From: Comamonadaceae bacterium 2FH
GTDB taxonomy: Bacteria; Pseudomonadota; Gammaproteobacteria; Burkholderiales; Burkholderiaceae_C
Direction of reading: 5' to 3'
Assembly (NCBI GenBank): GCA_005503335.1
Contig: SCMQ01000006.1
Location: 62,001 to 126,000 of the forward strand
Length of the DNA: 64,000 nucleotides
This document shows, in pieces, positions 37,776 through 46,175 of this stretch. Within the stretch, counting starts at the first letter, position 1, and every line of letters begins with the position of its first letter. Below the pieces are notes generated by a model. It worked only from the letters and a program-made list of their open reading frames with translations, ran no database searches and had not been told where the DNA came from. The translations under genes were made by a program, and so were the position numbers.

Positions 37776-37964
37776 ATGAGCCCAATTGGCAAGATCAGAA
37801 AACTTGGAATACCCGCCTCCACGCTCGCCGCCTGTGTTGGGCTGTCCGTGAGCCTTCATGGCGGTGTCAGTGCTCAAACCTTGAAAACTGGGGTGATCGC
37901 CCCGTTGGCTGACAGCGGCACGCCTTCGGGCATCGCCGCGGCAGATTCGAGGAGGATGCAATGA
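37776..37964 (+). pseudogene. LIV-type binding-protein N-terminal remnant
   Basis: A 62-residue frame: signal peptide IPASTLAACVGLSVSLHGG, then VSAQTLKTGVIAPLADSGTP, matching the first residues of the intact LIV binding protein (AQTLKIGVIAPLTG), then an abrupt end. CGGAG precedes the ATG and its TGA overlaps the ferredoxin ATG. It is probably a deletion remnant that now acts at most as a leader for the ferredoxin gene. Confidence 0.6.
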
Positions 37965-38200
37965 AGGTCAGAGTAGATGTTCCACGCTGCGTGGCAGCTG
38001 GTCACTGTGTCGCCGAGGCACCCACCGTGTTCGATCAAAGCGATGCGGACGGCTCGGTCATTCTGCTCAAGCAGATTCCTGATCCCTCGGAAGAGGGGGG
38101 GGTCCGCAGAGCCGCCCACCTATGTCCTGCCTTTGTGATCCATCTCGAGGAGGATCACCCGTCCGAATCGGCAGGCCAGTCACAAACCAAATCGTTTTAG
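37961..38200 (+). CDS. P450-type 3Fe-4S ferredoxin
   Basis: 79-residue ferredoxin: KVRVDVPRCVAAGHCVAEAP supplies two cluster cysteines, and AAHLCPAFVI the last with the usual CP. The spacing (C-x5-C then a distant CP) is that of single-cluster 3Fe-4S ferredoxins that serve soluble P450s. AGGAGG lies 6 bases upstream of the ATG. It would carry electrons from the reductase at 40862 to the two P450s. The IS4-like element begins two bases after its stop codon. Confidence 0.88.
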   Translation: MKVRVDVPRCVAAGHCVAEAPTVFDQSDADGSVILLKQIPDPSEEGGVRRAAHLCPAFVIHLEEDHPSESAGQSQTKSF

Positions 38201-38202
38201 GC

Positions 38203-39654
38203 CGAATGGCACTTACTTTGGCTTCAACGCATTGCCGTGCTTCTGAACTCGATGCGCCCGGGCCGATAGCCGACCTTGCATTGGGCGATCAGCATGGACA
38301 GGCGCTGGTTGTCCTCCGCCGCCGACAGCCCTCGCGCCACCCACTCCGTCCACAGTTGCACGGTGTGCTCGAAGCTCAGACCCGCGCGGGTCCACGCCAG
38401 CATTGGAAGCGGCCTGCGCCATGAGCAGTCGGACCACGTTATAGGCCAGCGCATGGACCCACAGCTGTTTCTCATTCATCGGAGGCGTCTGGCAGCTCAG
38501 TACGTCCATGCCCTTCGTGGTCTAGAGGTTGCGCAGGTCCAGCTCGACGTTCCATCGTCGCGCGTACAGCGCCGAGAGATCGGCCTTGCTGACCTGGCGG
38601 TGATCGGCCATCGTAGTGACCAGCACTTTGTGGGCGACTTTGACTTCCCGAAGCGTGATCTCATCGGAGGCGCGCGCGTGCTGCTCGGGCGTCATCCACT
38701 GCGGACGGGCCGGCTTGGGCCGGCGCACGATGTGGTCTCGCGTGCCCTGCGACTGGCCGCGTCGAAGGTCGGTGATTCGCGATCCGTTTTTCTCGAACAG
38801 CACGTCCACGCCTGCCGCCATCAGCGAGGCGATCAGGAAATAGTTGCAGTACAGGGCGTCGGCGAGCATCACATCGCCTGGGCGAACGCCTTCGACCAGG
38901 CCGCGCACCAATCCAAGTTCGCCACTGCCTTTGCCGCTGTGTGGCCCGATCGCGGCATCCAGCGCCGCGCCGGTGGCCAGGCAAATCACCATGACCAGTC
39001 GCGTCAGCGGGAAGCCGACCTTGGGCGCCTGGGTGCTGGGCTGGGGATACACGGCTTGGTTCTCGGGGGTATCGGGCATCGACAGCCCGGTGCCGTCCAC
39101 CAGCTTGACCGCGCGGCCGCGCCAGAGCCATTGCGCCCGCGCCTTCTGGCTGAGCATGCTGCCGGTTTGGCGTGTGAGCGCACTGACCATCTCCAGGGGC
39201 AGGCGCTGGCGCGCCCTGCAATAGCCGCCGGTGCGAACGCTGCACGCGCTCAGACCGTCGGCCGCGCGCTGCGCTGCCCAGCCGTTGACCGCCTTCTGGC
39301 ACGAGCCATCGGCCTCCAGCACCTGACGCATGAACATCGACAACGTCACCGTCGGCGGATACAGCCGCTCGCGGTGCTCGGGCAGCAGCGCTTCGGTCAT
39401 CTGCAGCAGCTGCGGACTCGTCAGCACGTTGAAGAATTCCACCGCCTCGGTCGATCTCGCCCGGCGCCCAATGCTGCGGCGACGTTGATGCAGAGCGCTT
39501 TGGGCATTACGATCCATGGTGGCTGGCCTTCGGAAAGATGGTTTGGGTGCTTCGTAAACAACCATCCTATCGATCCTGGGTCAGCCACCTGCCTTTGCCT
39601 TCAAGCACTTACGCGCGTCGCTGGATGCCAAACAGCCAAAGTAAGTGCCATTCG
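38203..39654. mobile_element. IS4-family element with 20-bp inverted repeats
   Basis: CGAATGGCACTTACTTTGGC (38203-38222) is repeated inverted and without mismatch at 39635-39654. The flanks carry an 8-bp near-identical repeat, TTTTAGGC (38195-38202) and TCTTAGGC (39655-39662), a plausible target duplication spanning the ferredoxin stop codon. The transposase inside is damaged, so the element is probably not autonomous. Confidence 0.85.
38224..39517 (-). pseudogene. IS4-family transposase, nonsense and frameshift mutations
   Basis: The open part (39517-38522) shows IS4-type motifs: LWRGRAVKLVDGTGLSMPDT with the first Asp, DVMLADALYCNYFL, and the YARRWNVELDLRNL region with the catalytic Glu. 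It then meets a TAG where Lys is expected (LRNL-stop-TTKGMDVLSCQTPP); the remainder continues to NEKQLWVHALAYNVVRLLMA and shifts frame near 38400 to reach KVGYRPGRIE. About 80 C-terminal residues are therefore cut off. Confidence 0.82.
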
Positions 39655-39700
39655 TCTTAGGCGCGAGATAGATCGAGCGTACCCGGGGCATGAACATGAT

Positions 39701-40858
39701 GGCTCTTCGTTGATTTCAGTGGGATCGGTATGGGGTGATCCTGAGACCGGCTGCGACCGGGCGCATGTGCATGGCTGGGTCAAACGCGAATGGCGGCATC
39801 TGGACACGTGCCAATTCGAGACGCGCATCGTGGCCGAAGTGCCGCGCCTGAACTACAAGAGCGGCCGGGTGGAGGATGCGGCAGTTGCCTGGGCGGAACG
39901 CTACAGCCGCATTACGCTGATGATGGAAGCCTTCGTCGTGCGGTTGCTGCAAGCGGCAGCCAACATCAGCCGCGTGGCCGAGCTGATCAAGCTGGACTGG
40001 CATACGGTCAACGACGTCATCGCCCGTGCCGCCGAACGCGGCCTGGCGAGACGCACGCAGCAGCCGATAGGCCACCTGGGTTTGGACGAGAAGAGCTTTG
40101 CACGCGGCCACAACTACGCCAGCGTGCTGACCGACGTGGATCGCTCGCGGGTGCTGGAGGTCACGCCCGGGCGCAAGCTCGAAGACGCCGTGGATGTGCT
40201 GTCCAGCTTGAGCGTCGAGCGGCGCGCCGGGGTGCGCGCCATCGCCATGGACATGTGGCCGGCCTACATGAGCGCGGCCCGCACGATGCTGGCCAACGCG
40301 GACATCGTGCACGACAAGTTCCACGTTTCCAAGTACCTAAACGACGCAGTCGACCAGGTGCGCCGAGCCGAGCACAAGCGACTACGCTCCCAGGGAGAGT
40401 CGCCTCTGACGGGCACCAAGTACAACTGGCTGAGGTCATTGCCCGACAAGCGCTGCGCCGAGGCGGTGGCGTTTCGCCACCTGTACCAGGCCAATCTCAA
40501 GACCAGCCGGGCTTGGTCGCTCAAGGAGAGCTTCACCGTCTTCTGGGACTACCTCTATCCGAAGTCGGCCGAGCGCTTCTTCGATGCCTGGGCCACACGC
40601 GCGATGCGCAGCCGCATCGAGCCCATAAAGTCCGTCACCAAGATGCTTCGCCGTCACCGCGATGGACTGCTCAACTACACCAAACATCGCATCACCAACG
40701 CGGCCGCCGAAGGCTTCAACTCCATCATCCAGACCATCAAGGCCAATGCCCGGGGCTTCCGCTGCTTCGACAACTTCCGCACACGCATCCTGTTCTTCTG
40801 CGGCAAGCTCGATCTCCTGTCTGCGAGTGTTCGATCCCACTGAAATCAACGAAGAGCC
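39701..40858. mobile_element. ISL3-family element with 27-bp inverted repeats and 8-bp target duplication
   Basis: The 27 bases at 39701-39727, starting GGCTCTTCGTTGATTTCAGT, are repeated inverted without mismatch at 40832-40858. AACATGAT flanks both sides (39693-39700 and 40859-40866), the 8-bp duplication expected for ISL3. The right-hand copy holds the ATG of the ferredoxin reductase gene. The element is only 1158 bp because the 5' part of its transposase is deleted. Confidence 0.9.
39760..40843 (+). pseudogene. ISL3-family transposase lacking its N-terminus
   Basis: Open frame with REWRHLDTCQFETRIVAEVP, LMMEAFVVRLLQAAANISRV, GLDEKSFARGHNYASVLTDV (first catalytic Asp), MDMWPAYMSAA, and TNAAAEGFNSIIQTIKANAR (catalytic Glu), ending at 40843. 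The N-terminal zinc-finger part (usual CPxCG motifs, about 50 residues) is missing and there is no ATG in a normal position, so it is likely inactive unless supplied in trans. Confidence 0.85.
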
Positions 40859-40861
40859 AAC

Positions 40862-42088
40862 ATGATTAATTCGATCGTCATCGTCGGCGCAGGACAAGCG
40901 GGCTTTCAGGCCGCTGCGTCGCTGCGGCAATGCGGATTTTCCGGTTCGATCACCCTCGTCGGGGACGAGCCGGGCCCTCCCTACCTGAGGCCTCCGCTGT
41001 CGAAGGCCTATTTGCTTGGCAAGGCGACAACGCAGGAACTGGCGTTCAGGCCTCAGGCGTTTTTTGACGAGAACCGGATCGAGCTCGTTGAAGGCCGCGT
41101 CGAGTCCGTCGACCGAACCCGTCGGCGGGTGAGGCTCAGATCGGGTGGCACGCTCGGTTATGACCACCTGGTGCTTGCCACCGGCGCCCGACACCGGGAA
41201 CTGTCGCTTCCCGGCGCGGACTTCCAGGGTGTATTGGGTTTGCGAACCCTGTCCGACGCGGACGCGTTGAAGGCGCGTCTTGCATCGATCGAAAACGTGG
41301 TTGTCGTGGGGGCCGGATTCATCGGGCTTGAATTTGCCGCTGTGGCCCGCGCGCTCGGCGCTTGCGTCCATGTCCTGGAGGTCGCGGACAGGCCGATGGC
41401 TCGCGTCGTTTCCGCGAAGACCGCGGACTTCTTTGCATGCGTGCACTCGGCGTCAGGCGTGAATCTGCATTTTCGACAGGGCCTAGCGGGCATCCATGGC
41501 GACGAGGGACGAGTCACCAGCGTCAAGTTGATGGACGGCGCCATGCTGCCCGCGGCTTTCGTGGTCGTCGGCATTGGCGCCGTGCCGAATATCGAGCTGG
41601 CGGCGGACGCGGGTCTGGAGATCGACAACGGCATCAAGGTCGATTGCAACCTGCTGACTTCCGATCCAGCCATTTCGGCGATCGGCGACTGCGCCTTTTT
41701 TCCTGACGTTCATGCGGGCCGTGGCATCCGACTCGAGTCGGTTCAAAACGCCGCTGACCAGGGGCGCGCCGTGGCTGCTCGCCTGACTGGAAAGCCCGAA
41801 GCTTATGCGGCAGTTCCGTGGTTCTGGACCGACCAGTACGACCTGAAGCTGCAAATCTCAGGCCTGTCGACGGGCCACGATGAATCCGTCGTGACCGGAA
41901 GTCTCGAAGAGCGAAGTTTCTCCGTGCTTCTATTCAAGCGCGGACAACTGGTGGCCGTTGAAAGCGTCAATCGTGCCAGTGATTTCATGGCCGCACGCAA
42001 GCTGTTGGCGAAACGCCTGGGCCCCTCACCCGCCGAGGCGGTCGCCTCGGGTTTTGAACTCCGCAAGTGGGCGGCGGAAAACCTGTAA
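40862..42088 (+). CDS. NAD(P)H:ferredoxin reductase (FAD, P450-linked)
   Basis: 408-residue putidaredoxin-reductase-type flavoprotein: FAD motif IVGAGQAGFQAAASLRQCGF at the N-terminus, PPYLRPPLSKAYLLG, NAD motif VVGAGFIGLEFAAVARALG, and the second FAD motif SAIGDCAFFPD with VQNAADQGRAVAARL. It would reduce the ferredoxin at 37961. The ATG lies inside the target duplication of the ISL3 element, so its native ribosome-binding region is now on the far side of that IS. Ends 34 bases before P450 2. Confidence 0.94.
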   Translation: MINSIVIVGAGQAGFQAAASLRQCGFSGSITLVGDEPGPPYLRPPLSKAYLLGKATTQELAFRPQAFFDENRIELVEGRVESVDRTRRRVRLRSGGTLGYDHLVLATGARHRELSLPGADFQGVLGLRTLSDADALKARLASIENVVVVGAGFIGLEFAAVARALGACVHVLEVADRPMARVVSAKTADFFACVHSASGVNLHFRQGLAGIHGDEGRVTSVKLMDGAMLPAAFVVVGIGAVPNIELAADAGLEIDNGIKVDCNLLTSDPAISAIGDCAFFPDVHAGRGIRLESVQNAADQGRAVAARLTGKPEAYAAVPWFWTDQYDLKLQISGLSTGHDESVVTGSLEERSFSVLLFKRGQLVAVESVNRASDFMAARKLLAKRLGPSPAEAVASGFELRKWAAENL

Positions 42089-42122
42089 TCGGCCGATACG
42101 GCAAACCTAACCGGAGAAGCAC

Positions 42123-43328
42123 ATGTCCCAGCAATGCCCCTACTATCCCACGCCTCGGGAGAACCCCCCTCATCCGACCAATTACCTCGCGGAGCATACG
42201 GAGCACTACCCGCTCGTGAAAGCCCGACTCTGGAACGGTCAGCACGTCTGGTTGATCACCCGCTATGAGAACGTTCGCGCCGTCCTGATGGACAGCGAGA
42301 CATTCAGCCAGAAGCCGGAACCGGGCTACCCGACGGCGACGGAGGGGCGGGGAAGCACCGTTCCGACCGAGGTCCCCACGTTCGTGCGGATGAATCCGCC
42401 GGAACATACGGTCAAGCGCAGGATGGTCACGGCCGATTTCACGTTGAAGGCGGCGAATACCTTGCGGCCCAGAATGGCTGAACTGGTGGATGGACTGCTG
42501 GACCGGATAGAGCAGAAGGGGCCGCCGTCGGACCTGTTCGCGGATTTTGCATCGCCGATGCCCACCGCCATCATCACGGAGTATCTGGGGCTGCCGCTGG
42601 AGGATCTCGCATTCACCCAGGAAAAGTCCTGGACCAAACTGAACCCCGAGACGGATGGCCCGACGGCCAAGCAGGCTCAATTGGACCTGATCGCGTATCT
42701 CGACAAGCAACTCCGGCTCAAGGACCAGGACCCTCACGCCAATGACGTGATGTCCCGGCTGTTGCGCGATCACGTGAAGCCAGGCCATATCGGCTGGGAG
42801 GAGGCGCTCTACACGATCGAGCTGATTCTCGCCGCGGGCCTCGAGACCACCGCCAACATGCTGGCGCTCGGCGTACTGACGCTGCTGCAGCACCCTGACC
42901 AGTTCGAAATGCTGCGCGTCAACCGTGAGTTGATGGGAAGCGCAGTCAATGAACTGCTTCGCTATCTCACCGTCAACCAGAGCATCGCGGTCGGCGCACG
43001 GCTTTGCAAGAAGGACACCGTCATTGGAGGCCAGCCGATTCGTGCAGGCGAAGGAGTGTTCACCGTCCTGCAATCGGCCAATCGCGATGAGACGGTGTTC
43101 CCCGATCCCGACCGGTTCGACATTACCCGAAACCCGGCAAATCACCTGGCATTCGGGTATGGCGTGCATCAGTGCCTGGGGATGGCGCTTGCCAAGGTCG
43201 AGATGGAAGTCGCCCTCAACAAATTGCTGGATCGCTTCCCCACCCTGAGGTTGGCGGTGCCCTTCGAAGAACTGCAGTTCAAGCACGCCACCGTATTCGG
43301 CGTGAAGGCCCTGCCGGTCGCGTGGTAG
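42123..43328 (+). CDS. Cytochrome P450 (2)
   Basis: 401-residue soluble P450 with I-helix LAAGLETTANM, ExxR in NELLRYL, and heme loop LAFGYGVHQCLGMALAKVEM. Preceded by CGGAG. Directly downstream of the reductase, so fdx-fdr-CYP was one operon before IS insertion. It shares the N-terminal RLWNGQHVW and much of its sequence with P450 1 (28373-29572), suggesting related but not identical substrates or successive hydroxylations. Confidence 0.95.
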   Translation: MSQQCPYYPTPRENPPHPTNYLAEHTEHYPLVKARLWNGQHVWLITRYENVRAVLMDSETFSQKPEPGYPTATEGRGSTVPTEVPTFVRMNPPEHTVKRRMVTADFTLKAANTLRPRMAELVDGLLDRIEQKGPPSDLFADFASPMPTAIITEYLGLPLEDLAFTQEKSWTKLNPETDGPTAKQAQLDLIAYLDKQLRLKDQDPHANDVMSRLLRDHVKPGHIGWEEALYTIELILAAGLETTANMLALGVLTLLQHPDQFEMLRVNRELMGSAVNELLRYLTVNQSIAVGARLCKKDTVIGGQPIRAGEGVFTVLQSANRDETVFPDPDRFDITRNPANHLAFGYGVHQCLGMALAKVEMEVALNKLLDRFPTLRLAVPFEELQFKHATVFGVKALPVAW

Positions 43329-43397
43329 GCGCAGGCCTGCCTCCGGTCGGTGGGGCGGCGCCGCGACCTGGCGCGTGAAATCACAGGAGCAACAAGC

Positions 43398-43715
43398 ATG
43401 TCCACATGGTTCATCACGGGATCGCGACGGGTCTCGGCCGTCATTTCGCCCAAGCAGCGCTCAGGCGCGGCTTCGATGTGGTCGTGACCGCGCGTGAACC
43501 CGCAAAGGTGCAGGATCTGGTGGCCGACGATCCCGAGTCGGCGCTGTGCCTTGCGCTCGACGTCATGGATTCGGCGCAGATCACGCAAGCAGTTTCGCAG
43601 GCCGAGCGCCGCTTCGCGGTGGCATCGACGTCCTCACGAACTCAAGACATTCATCGACTCCGAGGTGCCGAAGTACGTCCGTCTAGCCAAGGAAGCCAAC
43701 ATACAGCCCGAATGA
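43398..43715 (+). pseudogene. Chimeric remnant: SDR N-terminus joined to Bug C-terminus
   Basis: The region starts MSTWFITG, shifts frame, then reads ATGLGRHFAQAALRRGFDVV and ALCLALDVMDSAQITQAVSQ, clearly the first 70 residues of an SDR. At about 43635, after a GIDVLTN-like sequence, it switches to ELKTFIDSEVPKYVRLAKEA, the last residues of a Bug/TctC protein, ending at 43715. A deletion has fused two genes; neither is functional. The gap to 43969 holds nothing else I recognise. Confidence 0.65.
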
Positions 43716-43969
43716 ACCCCGGGGCGGATGCAATCTGCACCCGCCTCGGTTCAGGCCCATTGCATCCGGACTTGAAATGCGTGGGCCGTTTGGCCTGCAC
43801 CTCTTTCAGCCTGTCAGACGCGTCGACCCCAGTCAGGTCCCCCGCAGCCGCCCCGCGGAGCCTTGAGCACTGGCGGCGCACAGCCGCCACCTTCGCAGCC
43901 ACGCCGCCGCAGTGCGTGTCTTGGACGGCGCGCTGAATTGACGATGCCGCGGTCCGAAGCGGCCGGGGT

Positions 43970-45007
43970 TCACTGAAACTGTGTGACCACGAACGCCCCG
44001 GCGCCAGCGGATTTCGTCATGTTTTCGAAAACACCTTCAACCTCTGAAAGTGTGATTTCCCTGTTCACCATCCTTTCGGGATTCAGCCGCCCCTGCACCA
44101 CCATGGGAATCATGGCTTCGAAGCGATGCGCCGCCATGCCCAGCGATCCGACGAGCGTCAGTTCCTTGTAGACCATGGCATCGATGGGAACGCTGATGTG
44201 CCCCGCGTCTTTCTTTGTCGTGATCCCAATCTGAAGATGGCGGCCGGTCTTGCGCAGGCTCAGAAGACCGTCGACGCAGGTCTGCGCCAGGCCCAGCGCG
44301 TCCACGGACACATGAGCGCCGCCACCACTGATTTGCAGAACCGCCTCAACCGGCGGAGTTTCAAGGCTATTGACCACATGGAGAGCGCCCATCTGCCTGG
44401 CCAGAGCCAGGTTGTCCGGATTGATGTCCACGCCAATCACTCGAGCGCCCAGCGCAGCGGCAATGTTGATCGCCGACAGCCCAACGCCGCCACAGCCGTA
44501 GACGACAACCCATTCGCCTGGCTGAACCTTGGCACGATCGACCAAGCCATGGAACGAGGTCATGAATCGGCAGCCCAGGGCCGCTCCAGCCGTGAAGTCG
44601 ATCTCTTCTGGCAATGCCACAAGATTGCGATCGGCTAACGGGACCGCCACATATTCAGCGTAGCCCCCTGAATAGGTCTTTCCGGGATAGAGGGGGTTGT
44701 CGCACAGATGTGACAAGCCCGCCTGACAATGAACGCAAGTTCCATCACTGCCGGAGAACGGCACCACCACGCGATCCCCCTTTTTGAATCGGGTTACGCC
44801 GGGCATAACCTCCTCGATAACCCCGGTGAACTCATGACCCATGATCAAGGGGAATTCGCGCTTGAAGTCGCCGTTCCAGGCGTGCCAGTCACTGCGGCAC
44901 ACGCCGTTGGCCTTCACGCGGATCACGACGCCAAGCGCCGCGGGCTCAGGGTCCGGCATATTCCGGACGGCCAGCTGCTGGATACCCTCAAGTACAAGTG
45001 CCTTCAT
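43970..45007 (-). CDS. Zinc-dependent alcohol dehydrogenase (3)
   Basis: 345-residue MDR dehydrogenase: catalytic zinc region NGVCRSDWHAW and MGHEFTG, cofactor motif YGCGGVGLSAINIAAALG followed by VDINPDNLALA (Asp, NAD). In the structural-zinc lobe the first of the four cysteines is replaced (SGSDGTCVHCQAGLSHLC), so that site may be incomplete. The start at 45007 (MKALVLEG) follows AGGG. Last gene of the Pot-type transporter operon, so it may act on the imported compound. Confidence 0.9.
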   Translation of the reverse strand: MKALVLEGIQQLAVRNMPDPEPAALGVVIRVKANGVCRSDWHAWNGDFKREFPLIMGHEFTGVIEEVMPGVTRFKKGDRVVVPFSGSDGTCVHCQAGLSHLCDNPLYPGKTYSGGYAEYVAVPLADRNLVALPEEIDFTAGAALGCRFMTSFHGLVDRAKVQPGEWVVVYGCGGVGLSAINIAAALGARVIGVDINPDNLALARQMGALHVVNSLETPPVEAVLQISGGGAHVSVDALGLAQTCVDGLLSLRKTGRHLQIGITTKKDAGHISVPIDAMVYKELTLVGSLGMAAHRFEAMIPMVVQGRLNPERMVNREITLSEVEGVFENMTKSAGAGAFVVTQFQ

Positions 45008-45086
45008 TTCGTAGCCCTTCAAGCGAAAAACTGATTTATCTGGCGTCCCTGGAAACTTCGTGATCGATGTCCCGTTCGCCGTAATT

Positions 45087-46148
45087 TCACGCGCCGACCA
45101 ACCTCACATCCTCATGTGACCAGCTCAGGCCGACTTCCTCCCCCTCAACAAACTCCTCGCCCAGACAAGGTGCATGGATCGTGAATATTTCGCCGTGTGG
45201 CAACTGGACACGGTAACGATTGGCAGCTCCCAGATAGACGCGCCCGAGTATCTTTCCCTTGATTCCGTCACCCGCCACACTCTTTCTCAGGGAAATGGAT
45301 TCGGGCCGGAGCATCACTTCGGCTGCGCCACCAACTTTGACTGAATTCAAGTCGGTCGGGATATTCAGCCTCAACCCCGACTCGCTGACAACGAAACGAT
45401 CGCCGTTGCTGTCATTGACTGCGCCACGGACAATGTTCCCGGTTCCGAGAAACCTCGCCACAAAGCGACTTGCCGGGTTGCGATAGATGTGACTCGGACG
45501 ACCGATCTGCTCGATCCTTCCGGCGTTGAAAACAGCGATCCGGTCCGAAAGCGACATCGCCTCTTCCTGATCATGGGTCACCATGATCGTGGTGATTCCC
45601 AATGAACTATGAAGCTGCTTCAGTTCAAACTGAAGATCCTCTCTCAGATTCTTGTCCAACGCTCCCAACGGCTCGTCGAGCAGGAGAATGGACGGCTCGA
45701 AAACGAGGGCACGGGCAAGCGCCACCCGTTGCTGCTGACCGCCTGAGAGTTGAGAGATCTTTCTATCCGACAGGCCAGTGAGCTTCACCCGTTCGAGCAC
45801 TGTGTTGACCGCCGGGGTGATTTGCGCTTCCGGGAGCTTGCGGATCTTGAGGGGAAATGCGACGTTTTCCCGGACGCTCATATGCGGAAAAAGTGCGAAG
45901 CTCTGGAAGACCAGTCCGATATTTCTTTTGTTCGGCGGCAGATCCGTGACGTTCCGGTCACCCAGATAAATTTGACCGCTATCGGGATGCGCGAGCCCCG
46001 CGATCATGGACAGTAACGTTGTCTTGCCAGATCCGCTGGGACCTAGCAAGGTCAGGAATTCACCCTGTCGAACTTCCAACGATACATTGTTCAGTGCAAC
46101 TACTTCCCCGTATCGTTTTTCGACTGATCTAATTGATATGTTGCTCAT
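45087..46148 (-). CDS. Pot-type ABC transporter ATPase
   Basis: 353-residue ATPase of the spermidine/putrescine (PotA-like) group: Walker A GPSGSGKTTLLSMIAGL, LSGGQQQRVALARAL signature, Walker B ILLLDEPLGALD, MVTHDQEEAM switch, and a C-terminal TOBE-type domain after residue 240. It energises the two permeases just upstream. The operon order is binding protein (broken), permease, permease, ATPase, ADH. Confidence 0.93.
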   Translation of the reverse strand: MSNISIRSVEKRYGEVVALNNVSLEVRQGEFLTLLGPSGSGKTTLLSMIAGLAHPDSGQIYLGDRNVTDLPPNKRNIGLVFQSFALFPHMSVRENVAFPLKIRKLPEAQITPAVNTVLERVKLTGLSDRKISQLSGGQQQRVALARALVFEPSILLLDEPLGALDKNLREDLQFELKQLHSSLGITTIMVTHDQEEAMSLSDRIAVFNAGRIEQIGRPSHIYRNPASRFVARFLGTGNIVRGAVNDSNGDRFVVSESGLRLNIPTDLNSVKVGGAAEVMLRPESISLRKSVAGDGIKGKILGRVYLGAANRYRVQLPHGEIFTIHAPCLGEEFVEGEEVGLSWSHEDVRLVGA

Positions 46149-46175
46149 TACTACCTCACGTTGTGGCGCCAGCGA

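Noticed and set aside
38276-39700. The plus-strand open frame fused upstream of the ISL3 transposase
   Set aside because: This part is antisense to the IS4 transposase; only the section after the ISL3 left end is real coding sequence.
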